Source: Akebia trifoliata (Eukaryota; Streptophyta; Magnoliopsida; Ranunculales; Lardizabalaceae). Taken from it: 64,000 bases of DNA. Position numbers and translations under genes: made by a program. The stretch is from contig CM030719.1 in assembly GCA_017979445.1 (NCBI GenBank), positions 21,049,292-21,113,291 on the forward strand. The letters are read 5' to 3'. This document shows positions 44,201 to 59,200 of this stretch, piece by piece; position 1 is the first letter of the stretch, and the number at the start of each line of letters is the position of its first letter. Under the pieces are notes generated by a model. That model worked only from the letters and a program-made list of their open reading frames with translations. It searched no databases and was not told the origin of the DNA.

Positions 44201-47200
44201 GACAAATGTGGTTGAACAATGGAAGAGTAAAAAAACCCAAGATCAGGACGAGACTTCAAATAGTGAAGAATATGATAAACGACATCAAGATGAGGTGCGC
44301 GGAGCATGCATGAACTGACTGACTACATTAACCACAAAGGTCAAATCGGGTCTAGTGTTAGTCAAATAAATTAGACGACCTACGAGACTCTAATAAGAAG
44401 GATCAGATAATAAATCACCAGCTTTAGCATTAAGGCAATGATTCTAATCCATAGGAGAGGAAGCAGGACAACAACCAAATATACCAGTGCCCTGAAAAAG
44501 ATTCAATGTGTATTTGTGCATGCTAAGATAGCAAAATACCACAGCGAGAGCGATCCGCTACTATCCTCAAGAAGTACTTGAGGTCTTGGATTCATTAACC
44601 TCAAAAGCACGACCCATTAGCATCTTAACCCTGTCAATCCACTGTGCATCATCTCTAGTCACAATAAAATCAAAACGATGGTGCAACGACCATCTACTCT
44701 TCGACGAACAAAGCAAGTATGATTTGAATTGCATCTAAAAACTCCATAGATAAAATGACTTCAGAAAAACGTTGAGTCAGGCTTGCGGAGACGGTTTCAG
44801 ACCATATAAAGATTTGATAAGGTGGTATACTTTCTTAGAATACTCCCCCTGAAAACAAAACCCATGAGGAGGGTCCATATAGATAACCTCAGTCAGATCA
44901 CCATTCTTCACATCGAACTGGTGAAAAGGCCATGAATGACATGCGACTAAAGAGATAAGGAGACAAACAGTAGAAAATTTAGCTACATGGGCAAATGTAG
45001 CACCAAAATCCTTTCCTGGAGTCCACATAAATCCCTTAGTGATTAGACGGGCCTTGCATTGATCGATAGTGCCATCCGCGAGATACTTGATAATGAAAAC
45101 CCATTTATAACCGACGGTCCGCTCTCCAAAAAGAAGGGAACAAGCTCTCAAGTGTGATTCTTCTATAAAACATCAGTCTCAGCAGTCATAACTCCAGTTT
45201 ACTGAGGAACTCGCAAAACCACTTATACAAACAGAGGAACTCTAATAAAATAAGTGGCGACAAGGTAGGCTTGGTAAGAAAGAAAGAATCCCTGATAAGA
45301 AACAAACTGGACAATATGATGATCAATAACACACCCCCGCTTACCTTTGTGAAGTGCAATAAGCAAGTGAGAGTCAAAAATAGAAGGAATAGGACTAAAA
45401 GTAGAAGAGGGTATACCAGAGACCAAGGAAGAAGTTGGAGAGGGGCGGAGATGAGGAGAGTAGACCTTAACAGACAACAAAAATGAAGGTGGAGAGAAAA
45501 TCGAAGGATAACACTATAGGAGAGGGATTTTGCAAAATAAAGTCCTGCAAAGAAGATATAGCACGGAAATAGGGCACATTTTCAAAATATTTGACATCTA
45601 AAGAATGAATTACACGAAGAGAAAGGGGATCATAACAATGATACCCTTTTGAAATAGATAAGTAACTCAAGAAAACACAACGAATGGCTATGTCATCTAA
45701 TTTTGTGTGATGAGGGGTCCTATCCTGAACAAACCAAGTACAGCCAAAGATTCTAAGTGTAATAGAGAAGAGAATGCTATCAAGTTGAAGAACATGAAGC
45801 ACTTGTCCCCCTAAGGTACGACTCGGAACGCAATAAAGGAGAAAAGTTGTAATGAAGACTATCATATTCCAATATAACTTGGGAACATGCATCCCACGAA
45901 GAAGATAGTGGACAATGATCATAAAGTGACGATTCTTGAGTTCGGCCACCCCATTCTGTTCAGGAGTGTAGGGACAAGTCAACTAGTGAAGCATACCATG
46001 TTCATGAAAATTACGAAGAATCGTCATCAATAAATGTACAACGAGAGCTTGGCAAAATAGTCATAAAAAAATTACGAAGAATTGTAGAAAGTAATTTTCT
46101 AGTCTCATAATATATATTAACTAAAGTGTGGATGGACATAAATGCCCTTAGAATTAATAATAAGAAACTACATTATTTCCAATAATGTGTTCAAGTCTCC
46201 TTAACGAGGAGACCCATGTTGGGCTACCATAGCCCATGAGGTGCGACCTGTGATGGGGGAAGTCCACAAGATGGTGCCCACTAAGGGGGAGAATTTGATC
46301 AAGTACTCTGGACTATGAGATAAAAGAATTAATCTCATGCTCCTAAATAGTCACATCTTATTGGTTAATGTCTTGCACCAAGATCTTCTATACTACAAAT
46401 ACCAAAGGTAAACCTTGGCAAATGACATAAAATCTGCACCATGTCATGTGTTCAAGTCTCCTCAACGTAAGGAAAATCCACTAAACAGTCGTGTCTTATT
46501 GTTTATTGTCTTGCATGCAAGATTGATCTTCTATACTAGTAATACCAAGGGTAGACCTTGGCAAATAATATAACATCTGACCATGCCATGTGTTCAAGTC
46601 TCCTCAATGTGTGTGTGTGGGGGGGGGGGGGGGGGGGGGGGGGAGTCCACAAGATGGTGCCCACTAAAGGAGAAAATTTGATTTGGTACTCTGGACTATG
46701 TGATAAAAGAATTAATCTCACGCTTCTAAACAGTCATGTTTATTGGTTAATGTCTTGCATCCAAGATTGATCTTCAATACTACAAATACCAAAGGTAGAC
46801 CTTGGCAAATAACATAACGTCTACACCATGTCATCTGTTCAAGTCTCCTCCTCAACGTGGGTGAAGGATGCGGGGGCATCTCCACGTTAAGCTACCGTGT
46901 CCCATGAGGTGGATGATAGGGGAAGTTTACAAGATGGGCCCACTAAGGGGGAGGGTTTGATCGGGCACTCTGGATTATGAGATAAATCTCACACTCCTAA
47001 ACAATCGCAGCTAAGAGCATTGGTTAATGTCCTGCATCAAAGATTGATCAAAAGATCTGCTAGGAGGAATATGGAATTGAGAGGTAGATCTCATTGCCAG
47101 CCGCGTCTTTGATTTTAGATTGTGATGTTTTACTTGTGGCTCTTTCATGTCAACTCTTAATACCTCTCCTAGAGTTGATTTGAAGTAGATAGGCTTGCCA

Positions 47201-50200
47201 ACACTTATCTTAATGCCTATGATCGAATTAAGATGCGTAGAAGAAAGAAATCAACGACATTGAGTGAGTCCAATTAGTAAAAATCGAGTCAACTCGATCC
47301 AATCTTTGACCAGTCCACAAGACCTAGCCCAACTCCTCTTAGGACTCTTTCTTTTATTGAGTTTCTATTTGTTAAGTTACTTAAATAATCCTAGTTAGTT
47401 TTTATTTCAATTTTAGAAAGTTTCTTTTCCTAGTTAGTTTCTAATTTGTTTTATGTTCTCTAAAGTCGTTTTTATTTTTTAGGTTATATTTAGAAGTCCT
47501 TTTAGATGTCCAAATTGAGTTCTAATATGATTAGAAGGTTAGTAATATGTTATAGATAGATTAGACAGTTACTTTTTAGTATTTTAGAAGGTTTCTAAGT
47601 TGTTATGCAATTATCTATATAAGAAGTTCCAATAAACAAATTCAATGAAGTAAGTTTTTTTAAAGATTGATTAAATAAAAGAAGAGACTTTTCTTCCCTT
47701 TCTTTGTTTTTTTAGCATAAAAGTCTGACATTGATTCTTAATTTTAGTGTTTGCAATTGATTTCCATCAATCTCGAACCTATATTGAAATTTCTAATCTA
47801 TTTTGCTCGACATAGAGATTTTTCATTACTCTTAGTTCTTGGGATTTTTGAACCAGATTTTTAACATAAACTCTAGGTTTGCATGCTTTACCCTACATCA
47901 TGATTTCATGGAGATGTTTTTTTGGAGATCTAAAGTTCCTTCCAAAATTGCAATTTTTTTTTTGCTCGGTAATCTTCCTGAGCTAAAATCATTAATAAGT
48001 CCATTTGATTACTCAAAAAAGAATCAGTGCTCCATGTGCGAAGTGAGTATTAACCCATGTACCCTTGTTTTTTCACTAGAGAGAATTTTGTTGATGGTGG
48101 CTTTGCACCTAGTAGGACATGATGTCTGAATTTTGATGGTCTCACTCCAATTAATCTTAACCCTCAATGGATGCACATTAAACCACCTATACAGCAAGTC
48201 CTTAATCCCTGGCCTACAACCACCAATAACCCCAAATTCTTGAATCAAACCTTCCCTAAAGCCAGGTCCATCCGTCCAGCAGAATTAAACTTTAATTTCT
48301 CAGACTATAATGATTCCCCCACAGGCCAAACATCTGTTATTATTTATTTCTGTAAACAGCCAATAGATATCCACTTAGACGCTGGCCCATTAGATAGCCC
48401 CAAAAACCCTAAAACGAAATCTAACTGAAACCCTTCACTGCAGCCTTTGTTCTACCAGTCAAACCAGTCTGTTTAATCTCTTAGGTGTATCCCTCCAGCC
48501 CCCGAATTCCCCTTCCATGGCATCCAGATATCTGATGTTAGATAAGAATTTGGTAGAAACAAGACCAAAGATTTTAGCGATCTCCTTCAGTGTCTGTTGG
48601 CACATGAGGAACTGACTAACATAAGGTTTTGGTCTTATGTGTCTGTTTGTACCAGATCAACTCGAGCCTTTTTCTTAATGCAAGTTATACTTAAAAAGAA
48701 AAAAAAAATGAATGCCAGGCGGTTTCCTCCACTTTGACTTTTATTTAGGCTCCTGATTTTATTAGAGATTGGTAGAAACCAGATGAAAGATTGTGAAAAG
48801 GAATGGCTTGATTAATTTGAAATTGATAATTTATAGTTTGACAGCTTTAAATAATTATGGTGTTTTAATACATAATTTGAAATTGATTAATTTCTTTTTT
48901 GTAACTTGGAGGCGAACTAAGTGCCCCTTTTCTTTTTTCTCCTTCTGATAACTTCTTGTATTTTCGGGTCATCTCGACCCCGTTTCTTTTTTCAATAAAA
49001 TTTGAACTTATCAAAAAAAAATTATGGTGTTTTAATATGTTACAGGCCTCCCCCTCAGAGGTTGTTTGCATTTCATAATTCAAATTGTCCTCTTGTTCAA
49101 ATTTTCTTTTCATTATCTGCTACTACTGTTCTTACAAACTGGTAAGAGAGAAGGAGATATAAACTGGGAAGAGGGGAGGTATGGAAGTTCAGTTTAGTCA
49201 GAAACTAACTTTTTGATATGTGTAATGTGAACAAATAAGTTCAATACAGTGTCAAATTGTCTAAAATATTAATATAGCACCAGAATTAGAGACATGAACA
49301 AGATTTTTAGGCTAACCAAATTGATAAGAAGGCTAATTCCAAAATACCACATCAACAATCCATTCAACAACGAGGGATATAGGAGTTTCCATTCAAATTT
49401 AATCCATACTTCTACTAAGGAAAATTAAACTATATCTTAATAAAACATATGAGAAATATCTTACTCATTAAATTCTCGCTGAACTTGAAATAAGTGACTA
49501 GCCCTCATATCATCACTGTCTCCAACTGCAGCTTCCAATGCTTCCAATATATGAATTCTCTGTATGAAAAAAAAAGGGCACACCATTCACATACAAATTA
49601 TTTTTTAGATGGTAAGTTTCACATACAAATTTAACTATTTTGCCTGTTACAACATGTTAATTACCAATAGAAAGCAGTAGGAAGGGAAGAAAGAAGTCAA
49701 CAAACTGCAACGAAAACCAAGATCCAATATTCATGACTAGAGACCAACAAACATCTTGAAATCAGATAAGGTATTTAGGGGAAAATCACCGAAATCATCT
49801 TTATCAACGCATGCACTTATTTTCCATCAAAAAAATCTTTATCAATCCTAAATAATGAATTTACTAGAACTTTGGACAGGTATCGACTTTAACTTACTAA
49901 AACAATTCAAAAATCAAGAGGCCCTCCAACATTGAAGATCTTCAAAAAAAAAAACCTTTAAATTCTTTGAAAACTTTATACCAAAGATATAAGAACCCTA
50001 CCATTATTCGAAAGCTTATTAAGATGAATAAAGAAGTCCTGACTATATTTTGTTTTACAAAGATTGATCAAACATTTATCACAAATATTGATTATGCATG
50101 ATACAAATAAAAAGGCATTCAACTCCTGTTCCGAATTTATTTCTACCAGTAGAGGCATCCATTTTAATTCTCCAGAAATATTTTGTACATGATTTATCAC

Positions 50201-53200
50201 GTACAATGACACATTCATCTCACATGCTAATCCTTGAAGGGAAACTAGAAGCTTTAAAAACAACCAACCCAGAGCCACGTACTTCTGTCAGAGTGCCGGG
50301 GAGATTTAAAACCTTTTATTAAATTCCACATAAAAAAATAATCGAAGTACAAGATTTTACTATGAGCAAACAGACAACTGATTTGCACCCGCTTTATATA
50401 GAAACACATCTTCAGTCTAACCTTTTCTAGTTAAAGTGTGGAACAAGATCTTCCATGATTTATCAGTAATTATGCCAAGCAACGTATATGAACTCCTTCA
50501 ATACTGGTGGACAGAAGCTTTCAACTCTAGAGATTCCACTCTATGGAGATTTCTGCTTTTACTTTATATTATCAGAATATAAGGTATGCATATCCTAGAT
50601 ATTTTTTTCAGCGGAATAGATTATCCACAAGACAAAGGGCATAACTTGTAAGGAGCTATACGTTTAAGATCTATTTCAACAAAAGGATGAGATTGTCAAA
50701 GATCCTACATAGATTGTGTTGGGAGAGGTAATTAAGTTTTCAATTCAGGCTTCTATTTTATTTTTTTTTAATTTCGGGGGGGGGGGCATGCATCTTTTGT
50801 ACCATGAGCTTTCTTCTGACATTCTCTTTTTAATATAACATACTCATCTTTATTTATCCAAAAGATATATACCATTTGATAAAAGCTCAATCAAATAATA
50901 AAAAAAGCACATAGGAATAACTATCAAATTGAAGATAGGAATAGAAAGTAATACCATCTCAATATCCATATTTGAGGGAAATCGAGAACTCCTTCCTCTA
51001 GCTGATACTGCTGCAGGAGAGCGGCTGAGAAAGCTACTCCGTAATTGTGCCATTCTTGTTGAGGTAGGAACCCGTGAACGGTTAGCCGAACGAACTACAG
51101 AGTTCTGGGAAGACCGTGGTGGGTATTGTCTATACAAATGTGACATTGAGGAATCCCTCTGTAAAAACGCAAAATCAAATCATTCTTCAACAAGCACGAT
51201 GAATGTCCACACAAAAAATGATCTTAATAAAATAAAGTAAAATATAACTATGGAGGAAAGTAAAAAACATTTTGTTAATTGAATTAAACTCATTCTTAGA
51301 TTTGCATTTATTTGGAAGATATTACCTCAGAAAATGTGTGGACTAAAAACAGTTCGGTATGATCATATTATCCAAACAAATTCTTGGAATTACATTATGT
51401 TACATTACTATATTTTGTAATACAATGGTATCCTATATACTTTTGGAAATTTTGCATTTCAATCCCCATCATCCACATAAAGTGGGTTTCTCCATAAATT
51501 AAAAAAAGATGTCTTGGTTTTTACGACTTATTTAAGATTTGTCTTAGTTCCAAATTGTCCTTCCAAATTCCTAATTCTCTCTGTCAAGGGTGTTCCTTTT
51601 CTTTTTTTCCGCTCAAGTTCCTAAATCTTCAGCAAATTCATTATTCTGGAGTCCTCACATATTTAGTCTGATGCTACCTCAAGGACCAAATCCTGTAATG
51701 AAGGTTTCAGCTGAACTTCCACTAGCAAGTAATGGCTAACCCTGCTACATCAAAGTAAGATATTTGGAAGGAGAATTCGAAACTGAAAATCATATTCAGA
51801 CGTTATAAAGGAATTTATAAACATTTTTCTTTCGATAAATATGAATTTTTTTCCAAAATAGGAAATGATACATGAATACAAGGATGCTAAAAGGCCATCG
51901 ACTACTAAAAACTAACAATCTCCAAAGATCACCAAATCCCATCTAAATACAAAATCCTCATAATCAATATTCCTTCTACCAACTGTGAACACTATCTTTT
52001 TCCGTAATTCAAGGAAGATTTTTAGGATACTTTCCACACAACACAACCATAAGCTGAGTGCACTTATCTACTCTCTTTTTTTATTGATAGTGCACTTATC
52101 TACTCTTCCAACCTGACTCTTCAGTTCCATACTTAAGAAGAACAACTCTCCTTCCACAAGCTATAATACGCAGCTCCACATCCCCATAACTATTTATAAG
52201 CCTTTAACATAGATGAACATTTATCAACTGACCTAGATTATAATTGTTGAACGTGGATACATTTAGACATTTTTTTTATGGGCAAAGAAATGCATCTACA
52301 CATAGCCCTTTGGTTTGGCCTTTATATTGAGAAGATTGAACAGAGTCTACCTGCCAGTGAGGTGGCTACACTAAAGTCTGGGGACACCAGACCCACATTG
52401 CTCTATTCCCACCACGTGGAAAGAGAATTGGATTGAATCTTCCATATATTCTTTCTTTTGGTTAGACATATTGCACAGCCAAGATCTTCTCGTTCATATT
52501 TCCCACCGAATCACTAGATGTATGCCATCTCCCCCCCTGATAAGTATTTGTTACTCCTGCCCAAAAATGACACCAAGAACTTTTACCATCCTCCATGACC
52601 AACCCACCGATACAATCCCATAGACTCAAGCTGACCCTACACTCCGTTCCTCTTGCTGCTAAAAAACACAAAGCAGAGAGTACTTACCAAAGAAGATAAC
52701 TCCTTCCCTCTGGCCCACTATGTCTACTCTCCCCTCAAAATATCCTCTCTGCTTGAAGAAGAATTAGACATCTTAACCCTTCTTCCTGTTTGTAACTGCT
52801 AAAATTTGGTCTCCGTCTCTAGGCAGAAATTCAAAGATTCTTAGAAACCTCCAGATTTTTCAGAACGATCATACAAACAGACATCTCTAAGCTTCTCCAA
52901 CAAGATTTTTCCCCAGATAAACTGCTTCCTTGAAGCAGCTCAAGTGCTCAAAATACAAAAACTCTTATCTTCTCTGGCTCCCATTTCCACATCATGATTG
53001 GATTTGCATCCACTACCACCATGCTCTCCAGAGCTATTCAACTTAACCTCATATATTTACAGAGATCTCATTAATTTTTTTTCAGGATCCTGCCTAAAAT
53101 TTTCAAGGATTGAGGAATATAAGATGGCAATACAAGAATCTCTTTCTCACATTATGTTCATATCATCATACAATCATCTATACAAATCTTCATGTTGATG

Positions 53201-56200
53201 CAAGAAAGTTGCAGATATTGTGAGTTTGTAGTCAACAAATCTCACAATTTGTTACTTTCAGGTTTCAAAACTCCGGTTAGACGAGTTACTAGCAATAGCA
53301 GGTTTAACAAGGAGCAAAGTGGCATTCTAAGTTTCTAGGATAAAAAAAATCATAGATGAAAAAACATGAGTCTTTTCTTAAGAAAAGAAAGAACATATCA
53401 CACACATGAGGACGCATATCTTTTTGGGTATTTTAGAAACAAACCCCTGTTAATTGGTGATATTAGATTTACCCCCCTTGATTTATTGATGACTTAACAC
53501 TGAAATTTTGTTTTTTTGTTTTTTCCGAAATTTTGATTTAGTAATTAAAGTATTTGAATAGTATTTTGAAAAGAAAAAAACTCACCGTTAAATCATCAAG
53601 AAAAAGCAACGTCGACTTATGGTCAACAGGGGTAAACCTAATCTTGCATTTTGCAAGGGGGTAAACCTATTATCACCAATTTAACAAGGGGGGTATTTCT
53701 AAAATACCCTATCTTTTTAGCTGTCTGTCAGTATAACTCTACATGTGGACAGACCCACTTACAGGATGCACACGCTGACGCCCAACAGAAGCAGCACGCT
53801 GAGTATCCTCCTCCTGCTGCAAAGTCCATGCTATGTTCGCATCAATCTGTCAGCAGTACAATGATATACAAGAATATCTTTTCAGAAGTCAGCTTTACAT
53901 CACACACACGAAACAAATTAATATGTAAGAAAACAAGTGCCAAATCAGGAAGAATAAAAAATAATATTGCTAAGCAATCAACATGGCCTACTTGTATTCA
54001 AAGAAGCTTCTCTTCACAAAAATAAGAAGATAATTAGTAGAAAAAAACGTAGGACAAACCTCTCCGCCACCAACTACTTGCGACTCATCATAAAACTGTT
54101 CTTGAAGTTGACGTGCCAACATTTCATCTGCTTCCACCTGTCGTGCCCTTACATCTGAGTCATCATTAACCATTTGACTTGTATCTTGGGAGCGTCTGCA
54201 TCTTACTTCAGGAGAGAACTCGTCAATTACTATAACTGGAGCTGACATGCCACGATGGATAGTAGTCTGGTTTCCAGTTGATCTAACATCTGAAGGTTCC
54301 CCAGAAGACCAGACATAAGTGACTTCTTTGTCATGAGAAGGCGAAGCAGAACTTTCACCAAGATTACTACGAGCTGAGGCACGTTTCCTTTGTCTTTTCG
54401 GTATCTTGTTTGCTCCACAATGCTGTCCATTTTCTCTCTCCAAATCAGCTATAAAACTGGAAGAAACTTGAGCAGAGCAGGGAACACTCCCGGGTTGAAA
54501 AGAAACCGGATTCCTAACTTCAAGAAAGTCAGATCCAGGGCTGGTGTTTAGTCTAGTCATACGATCTATGCTTTCCATTCTGTTTTTGTCAAGGAAATGA
54601 CCAACACCATCACTTCTCCCGGAAAGATGCTCAGTCTTATCAGACAAGGCCAAAGATGTTTTCTTTGATCGGTTGCGTGTGCATCTCCAACCACCTAAAA
54701 CATCTAAATTTCTAGAAGCATCTTCAATTCCATTAGCATCCTCTGTACGATAAAGTGAACCTCTGGAGAAAGATATCATACCATTTAATGACCACAAACT
54801 TAAAAGTTGGAAGAATAACAAGTGTAAAATAAATCCATTAGGATCAGAAGTGGCCACAATTAAGAATATTGAACAAGAAAATCTGGAAAGGGGAGGGGGG
54901 CATAAGCAGTGGATCCAATAATAAGATGTAAATCAAAGTAAATTTGTCACCTAATATCACGATTAAAATTAGATAATGGTTTCACAGTGCTGCACTATGC
55001 CTATCAAATCATTAGAAATAATTCAAAAAAGTAGTATTAATACAGTAGATGCAGGGAAAAAACTATTGCCATCATTGGCTTAAACCAGTTCCAACTAAAG
55101 ATTGTTTTGCAACCTTCCTGGAGTCTTGGATTCTAAAACAAACTAACCAAGTTTTTGACTCGATCCACGAGTGATGCCATTGATATCATTTCTTTACAGG
55201 TCAAGTTTCATTAAGGAAAGGTGGTGATTAAGGAGACCAAACCCAACTGAACAAACTTACAACAAGAGAAAAAAAGAATAAGGAAAAGAGAGGACAAAGT
55301 TCCAAAATGACTGTAAATTTCTTATATTACAAACTACATCCAATCTGAAAAGAAAGTCTTCGAAGAAAAATCCTTGTAGACTTTGCTCCAAAAATGAAGG
55401 AAGCCCATGACAGAAAGAAGGATACAATTATGTCTTTAAGGGGCTGTTCACAGCCCTAAAAAACCCAGTAATTTCTCTCCTTCCAGATGTCCCTAGCACC
55501 TGGCAAATCCATTGTCCTTTTCAAATATATGTACAGGAGAAACCTACAGTACCATTCCTCAAATAATGCAATATGAAATTTGGAAAGCAAAATGCAATGT
55601 TATAAATAGATGAAAGAGAGCCCAAATTGCATGGGAGATAGAAAAATGGAGTAGGTGGGTTATGGATTCCCCATGCATCTTACAAAAAGGACATTGATTT
55701 GCTGAGATGAAACCCCTGCAAATTAGATTATCTAGAGTAATAATACCGTTCCAAGTAGCGACCTAGCAGTCCAATGAAGAATGAAACTTTTGAGGAAAAG
55801 AAGATGACAAAGCATTTGTCAGGAAATTATGGAAAGATCTCATGAAGAACACCCAATTTTTGTTGGCTTCCCATACCCACCGTTCCTCCACAAAATTGAT
55901 CATGATGAAGGACACGCATAAGAACAATTTTGATATTGGAATAGCTCCCTCATCTATCACAGTATTTCCTCTCCTTGCCAACTTGTTCATCTATGCTAAT
56001 AGCACTGAGCCCACGAATTGTAATTTCTTCTCACAGGATTGGGAATCTTGGAAGTCTTGAAAGGTAGGTTGGAGAGATTCTCACCTACGTCAATGAAGAT
56101 TATAGACTAAATTTTCATCTGGAGATGACAATTGTGGACCAAGATTGTTTGTACATAAACTTTGGTTGACCATTGGCTACTACTAACATTGAACTTGACC

Positions 56201-59200
56201 AGAGGAAACAATGCTTTTGGGGTCATTCAACTCCACATGTCCGCTAACAAACTTTTCAGATCCTACTTGCAGTGTAATTAGGACAAACGGCATAATTTGA
56301 CACACCTCTGCTAATATTTGCATGGAAATCCTATGTGATCTACGTTGAGAATTTTGTCGCCAACTGCCAACTTCCCAGTCAAATCTGCCATGTTTTTTAC
56401 ATTAGGCCAGTCAGAAAACAATTAGGGATTAACAATAAAGCGGAGCTTTGACGATCAAAACTATCTTCTTGATATATGCCTCTTTCAAATATGACTCTCA
56501 AAAGAAAAGAAAAGAAAAAGAATAAGAAAAAATATACTCACGTCTTGGGGAGAAACATAAGTCCATTTTGAGTAAAGCAGATATAGGTGAAGACTAGAAC
56601 TATACGTTCACATTGGAATATGAATGGGAATGCCTTCCTCACATGAAGGAGATTGTCAAAACATGAATGTAAGTAAGGTCATCAATCCAATAGTTAAATC
56701 TGTGGCAGATGAGTACAAGATACAGCGTGTTTAAAATGTGGAAGGGGAATAGAGAGCCACATAGATGGAGCACAATGGAGTTGGTATGCATCATTCTTTA
56801 TCCAAAAAGAAACGGTCAGTAGGCATCATCAATTAATAAAATGTCAAAGGTGGCAACATGTAGCACGTTGTGAACCTGATAGAAAGAAGGATGATTTATA
56901 AGTTATAGCAGCAAACGTGATTTGTAAAAAAAATATTTTCCCAAACATTGATGAATTAATTCCGTTTTTTTTTTCATAAGTGGATAAAGTCATTCTGATT
57001 TTTGTATTGGCCAGAAAAAGTTCAAGTAGAGATGGAATAACAAAAAATTGAGTTCACATAATCCAATAAAAACCATGACAATTTTAGTGTTAATTATTTT
57101 TATAGTTTTCTGTATATCTAATATTTGAAATATCTGGCATGTTTAATGGAGTTTTGCAGAAAGTCCAGTAATTAAAGAAGTTGTAGGAACATTTGTAAAA
57201 AGTATGGAACTGAAACTGATGTCAAAAAATGATATAAAAAGCATGAAACAAACGGATAAATGACTGTCTCAACAAACAACCATTTTTAGTAACAAATGAA
57301 AGAACAATAGAGTTCACTGCATATAAATATTGAGACTGACAGCTAAAAGCACACAACTAATCTCTAAATCTTGCATCTAAGAGCATATAGGAGTACACAA
57401 CAAATTGTCGAATCCATGCATCTAAAAATATAAAGGCCGAAACAGCTTATTTATGACCTAAGGAAATCATAACTAAATGGATCTATAACTCTCCTCATAA
57501 TCTCCACCTTTTCTGAGGACCAAATAAAACTATTGTGCAATTTAGCATCGATACCACACTCACAACACGATGAAAGATTACCACTAAAATAATGAGCTTC
57601 TAGTTATGAACCGTGTCCCATCTATTAGGGGCGGATTAACAGTGGAAGCTGTTGGGGGCACTTGCTCCCACAAGAATTTTCAAAGTCTATGGATTAGTGA
57701 GTTATTGCAACAGATTATGGAGGCGGACAAAAATATCTACCACTATTGCCCCCACAAAAAAAATTTCCACTCTTAGTTGCCCCCACAACTATTTTTTTTC
57801 ACTCTTAGGTATCTCCCACAAAAAAAAATTCTACTCTTAGTTGCCCCCACCTGGCAAAATCCTGGCTCCGCCCCTTATCATCTATAATGACCATTATGCT
57901 CACTACTACAAAGTATCGTCACATCATGTCATAGGCCAAGAAATATAGCTATATTGCATGAAAATACTATCAAACCCCTAGTCAAGATAGAGATGACGAC
58001 GAAGGTCATAAATCCACGTGATTAATGGCTTCTTCATGCATTGAAAAACCTGATTTAGAGCAGCAATTCATGTGTATTTGGCATCCGGAGTCTAGTATTT
58101 CAGACATCTGTCACTATATTTAATAATATTCATCTAGACCTCCTTTGTGAGTGTGATGTCATATTTCTCTTATCATTTTTTGTAATTATTCACTAAATTT
58201 CCTTAATTATTAAATTTCATGCAGACATTCAAAATTAATTAAATTTCTTACTTATCAAAGTTAATAGCAAAATACAAGTTCACTGCCTTGTTCACAAAAG
58301 AAGAAAATCAATTTCTTTGAATTAGAAAATTTTAATGGGACCCAATCTTAATTAGAAAATTTTCAAAATAACAATGCCGGGAAAAACTATTTAACATTCA
58401 ATTAATGGGGACCAAATAACAGAAGTTAAAGAAGTGCACAAAATGTTGATGATGAGTTCGCAGCTACCTGTTTGATAAATGTACGGCTTTAGTATCAGAC
58501 TCTTTTACCAGAACCGATTCCTCCATAACCCCTTTTCCTTTCACTCTCTCTGTAGCATTAGTTTCATTGCCTTCGGATCTAGGGCTTATAATGATTCCCT
58601 GACTCGATGGAATCCAACATTGGGACATTACTTTTTCAATATCAGCTGGTTTATCATCTGCAGAAATCTTATCCTGGCTTTCAACTGTTTGTTTAGCCCT
58701 TTGTATATTATAAGGGGATATACACCCATTACGTACTAATCTCTTTTGCCCATTGAACCTAGGTGAGGAATTAGATTGCAGAGATCTCGATATCATATGT
58801 TCTGCATTGTGTTTCGTATCACTAGAAAAATCAATCCCTTTCCCACGATCGACACCTGAAACAACATTGTTGTTTGAACAACCATCTGTATTAGAACTTG
58901 TGTTACCTCGAAGCATCATCTTATTTCTCATATATGTTCTGTTTTTCTCCTTATTTCTATCATGAACTTCATCAGAAGCTAATATCTCAGCTGTACTTAA
59001 TGTGTAACCATCAAGTTTAGCTCTATCATTACCAGAAGGCACATGTTCCGTAAATTGGGATTGTGCAGAAGAACCCTTTTCAGCCATAATTCTCTTATAC
59101 AAACGAGCATTCTTGGAAACAGATGGGCTATCTGTCACTGTAACAATGGAGTGACCATTTTTCTTAAATTCGTCACGAAAACTGCTATCTACTCGTGGAC

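Noticed and set aside
46188..46850. GTTCAAGTCTCC motif as a tRNA-type B box, suggesting a SINE
   Set aside because: The only A-box-like motif (TTGGTTAATGTC) is about 100 bases away, too far for a tRNA-derived promoter, and no cloverleaf could be drawn.
47839..48428. A host gene at 47839-48428
   Set aside because: The only recognisable peptide is a LINE zf-RVT start; the following frames lack family resemblance and lie in an intron of the E3 ligase gene.
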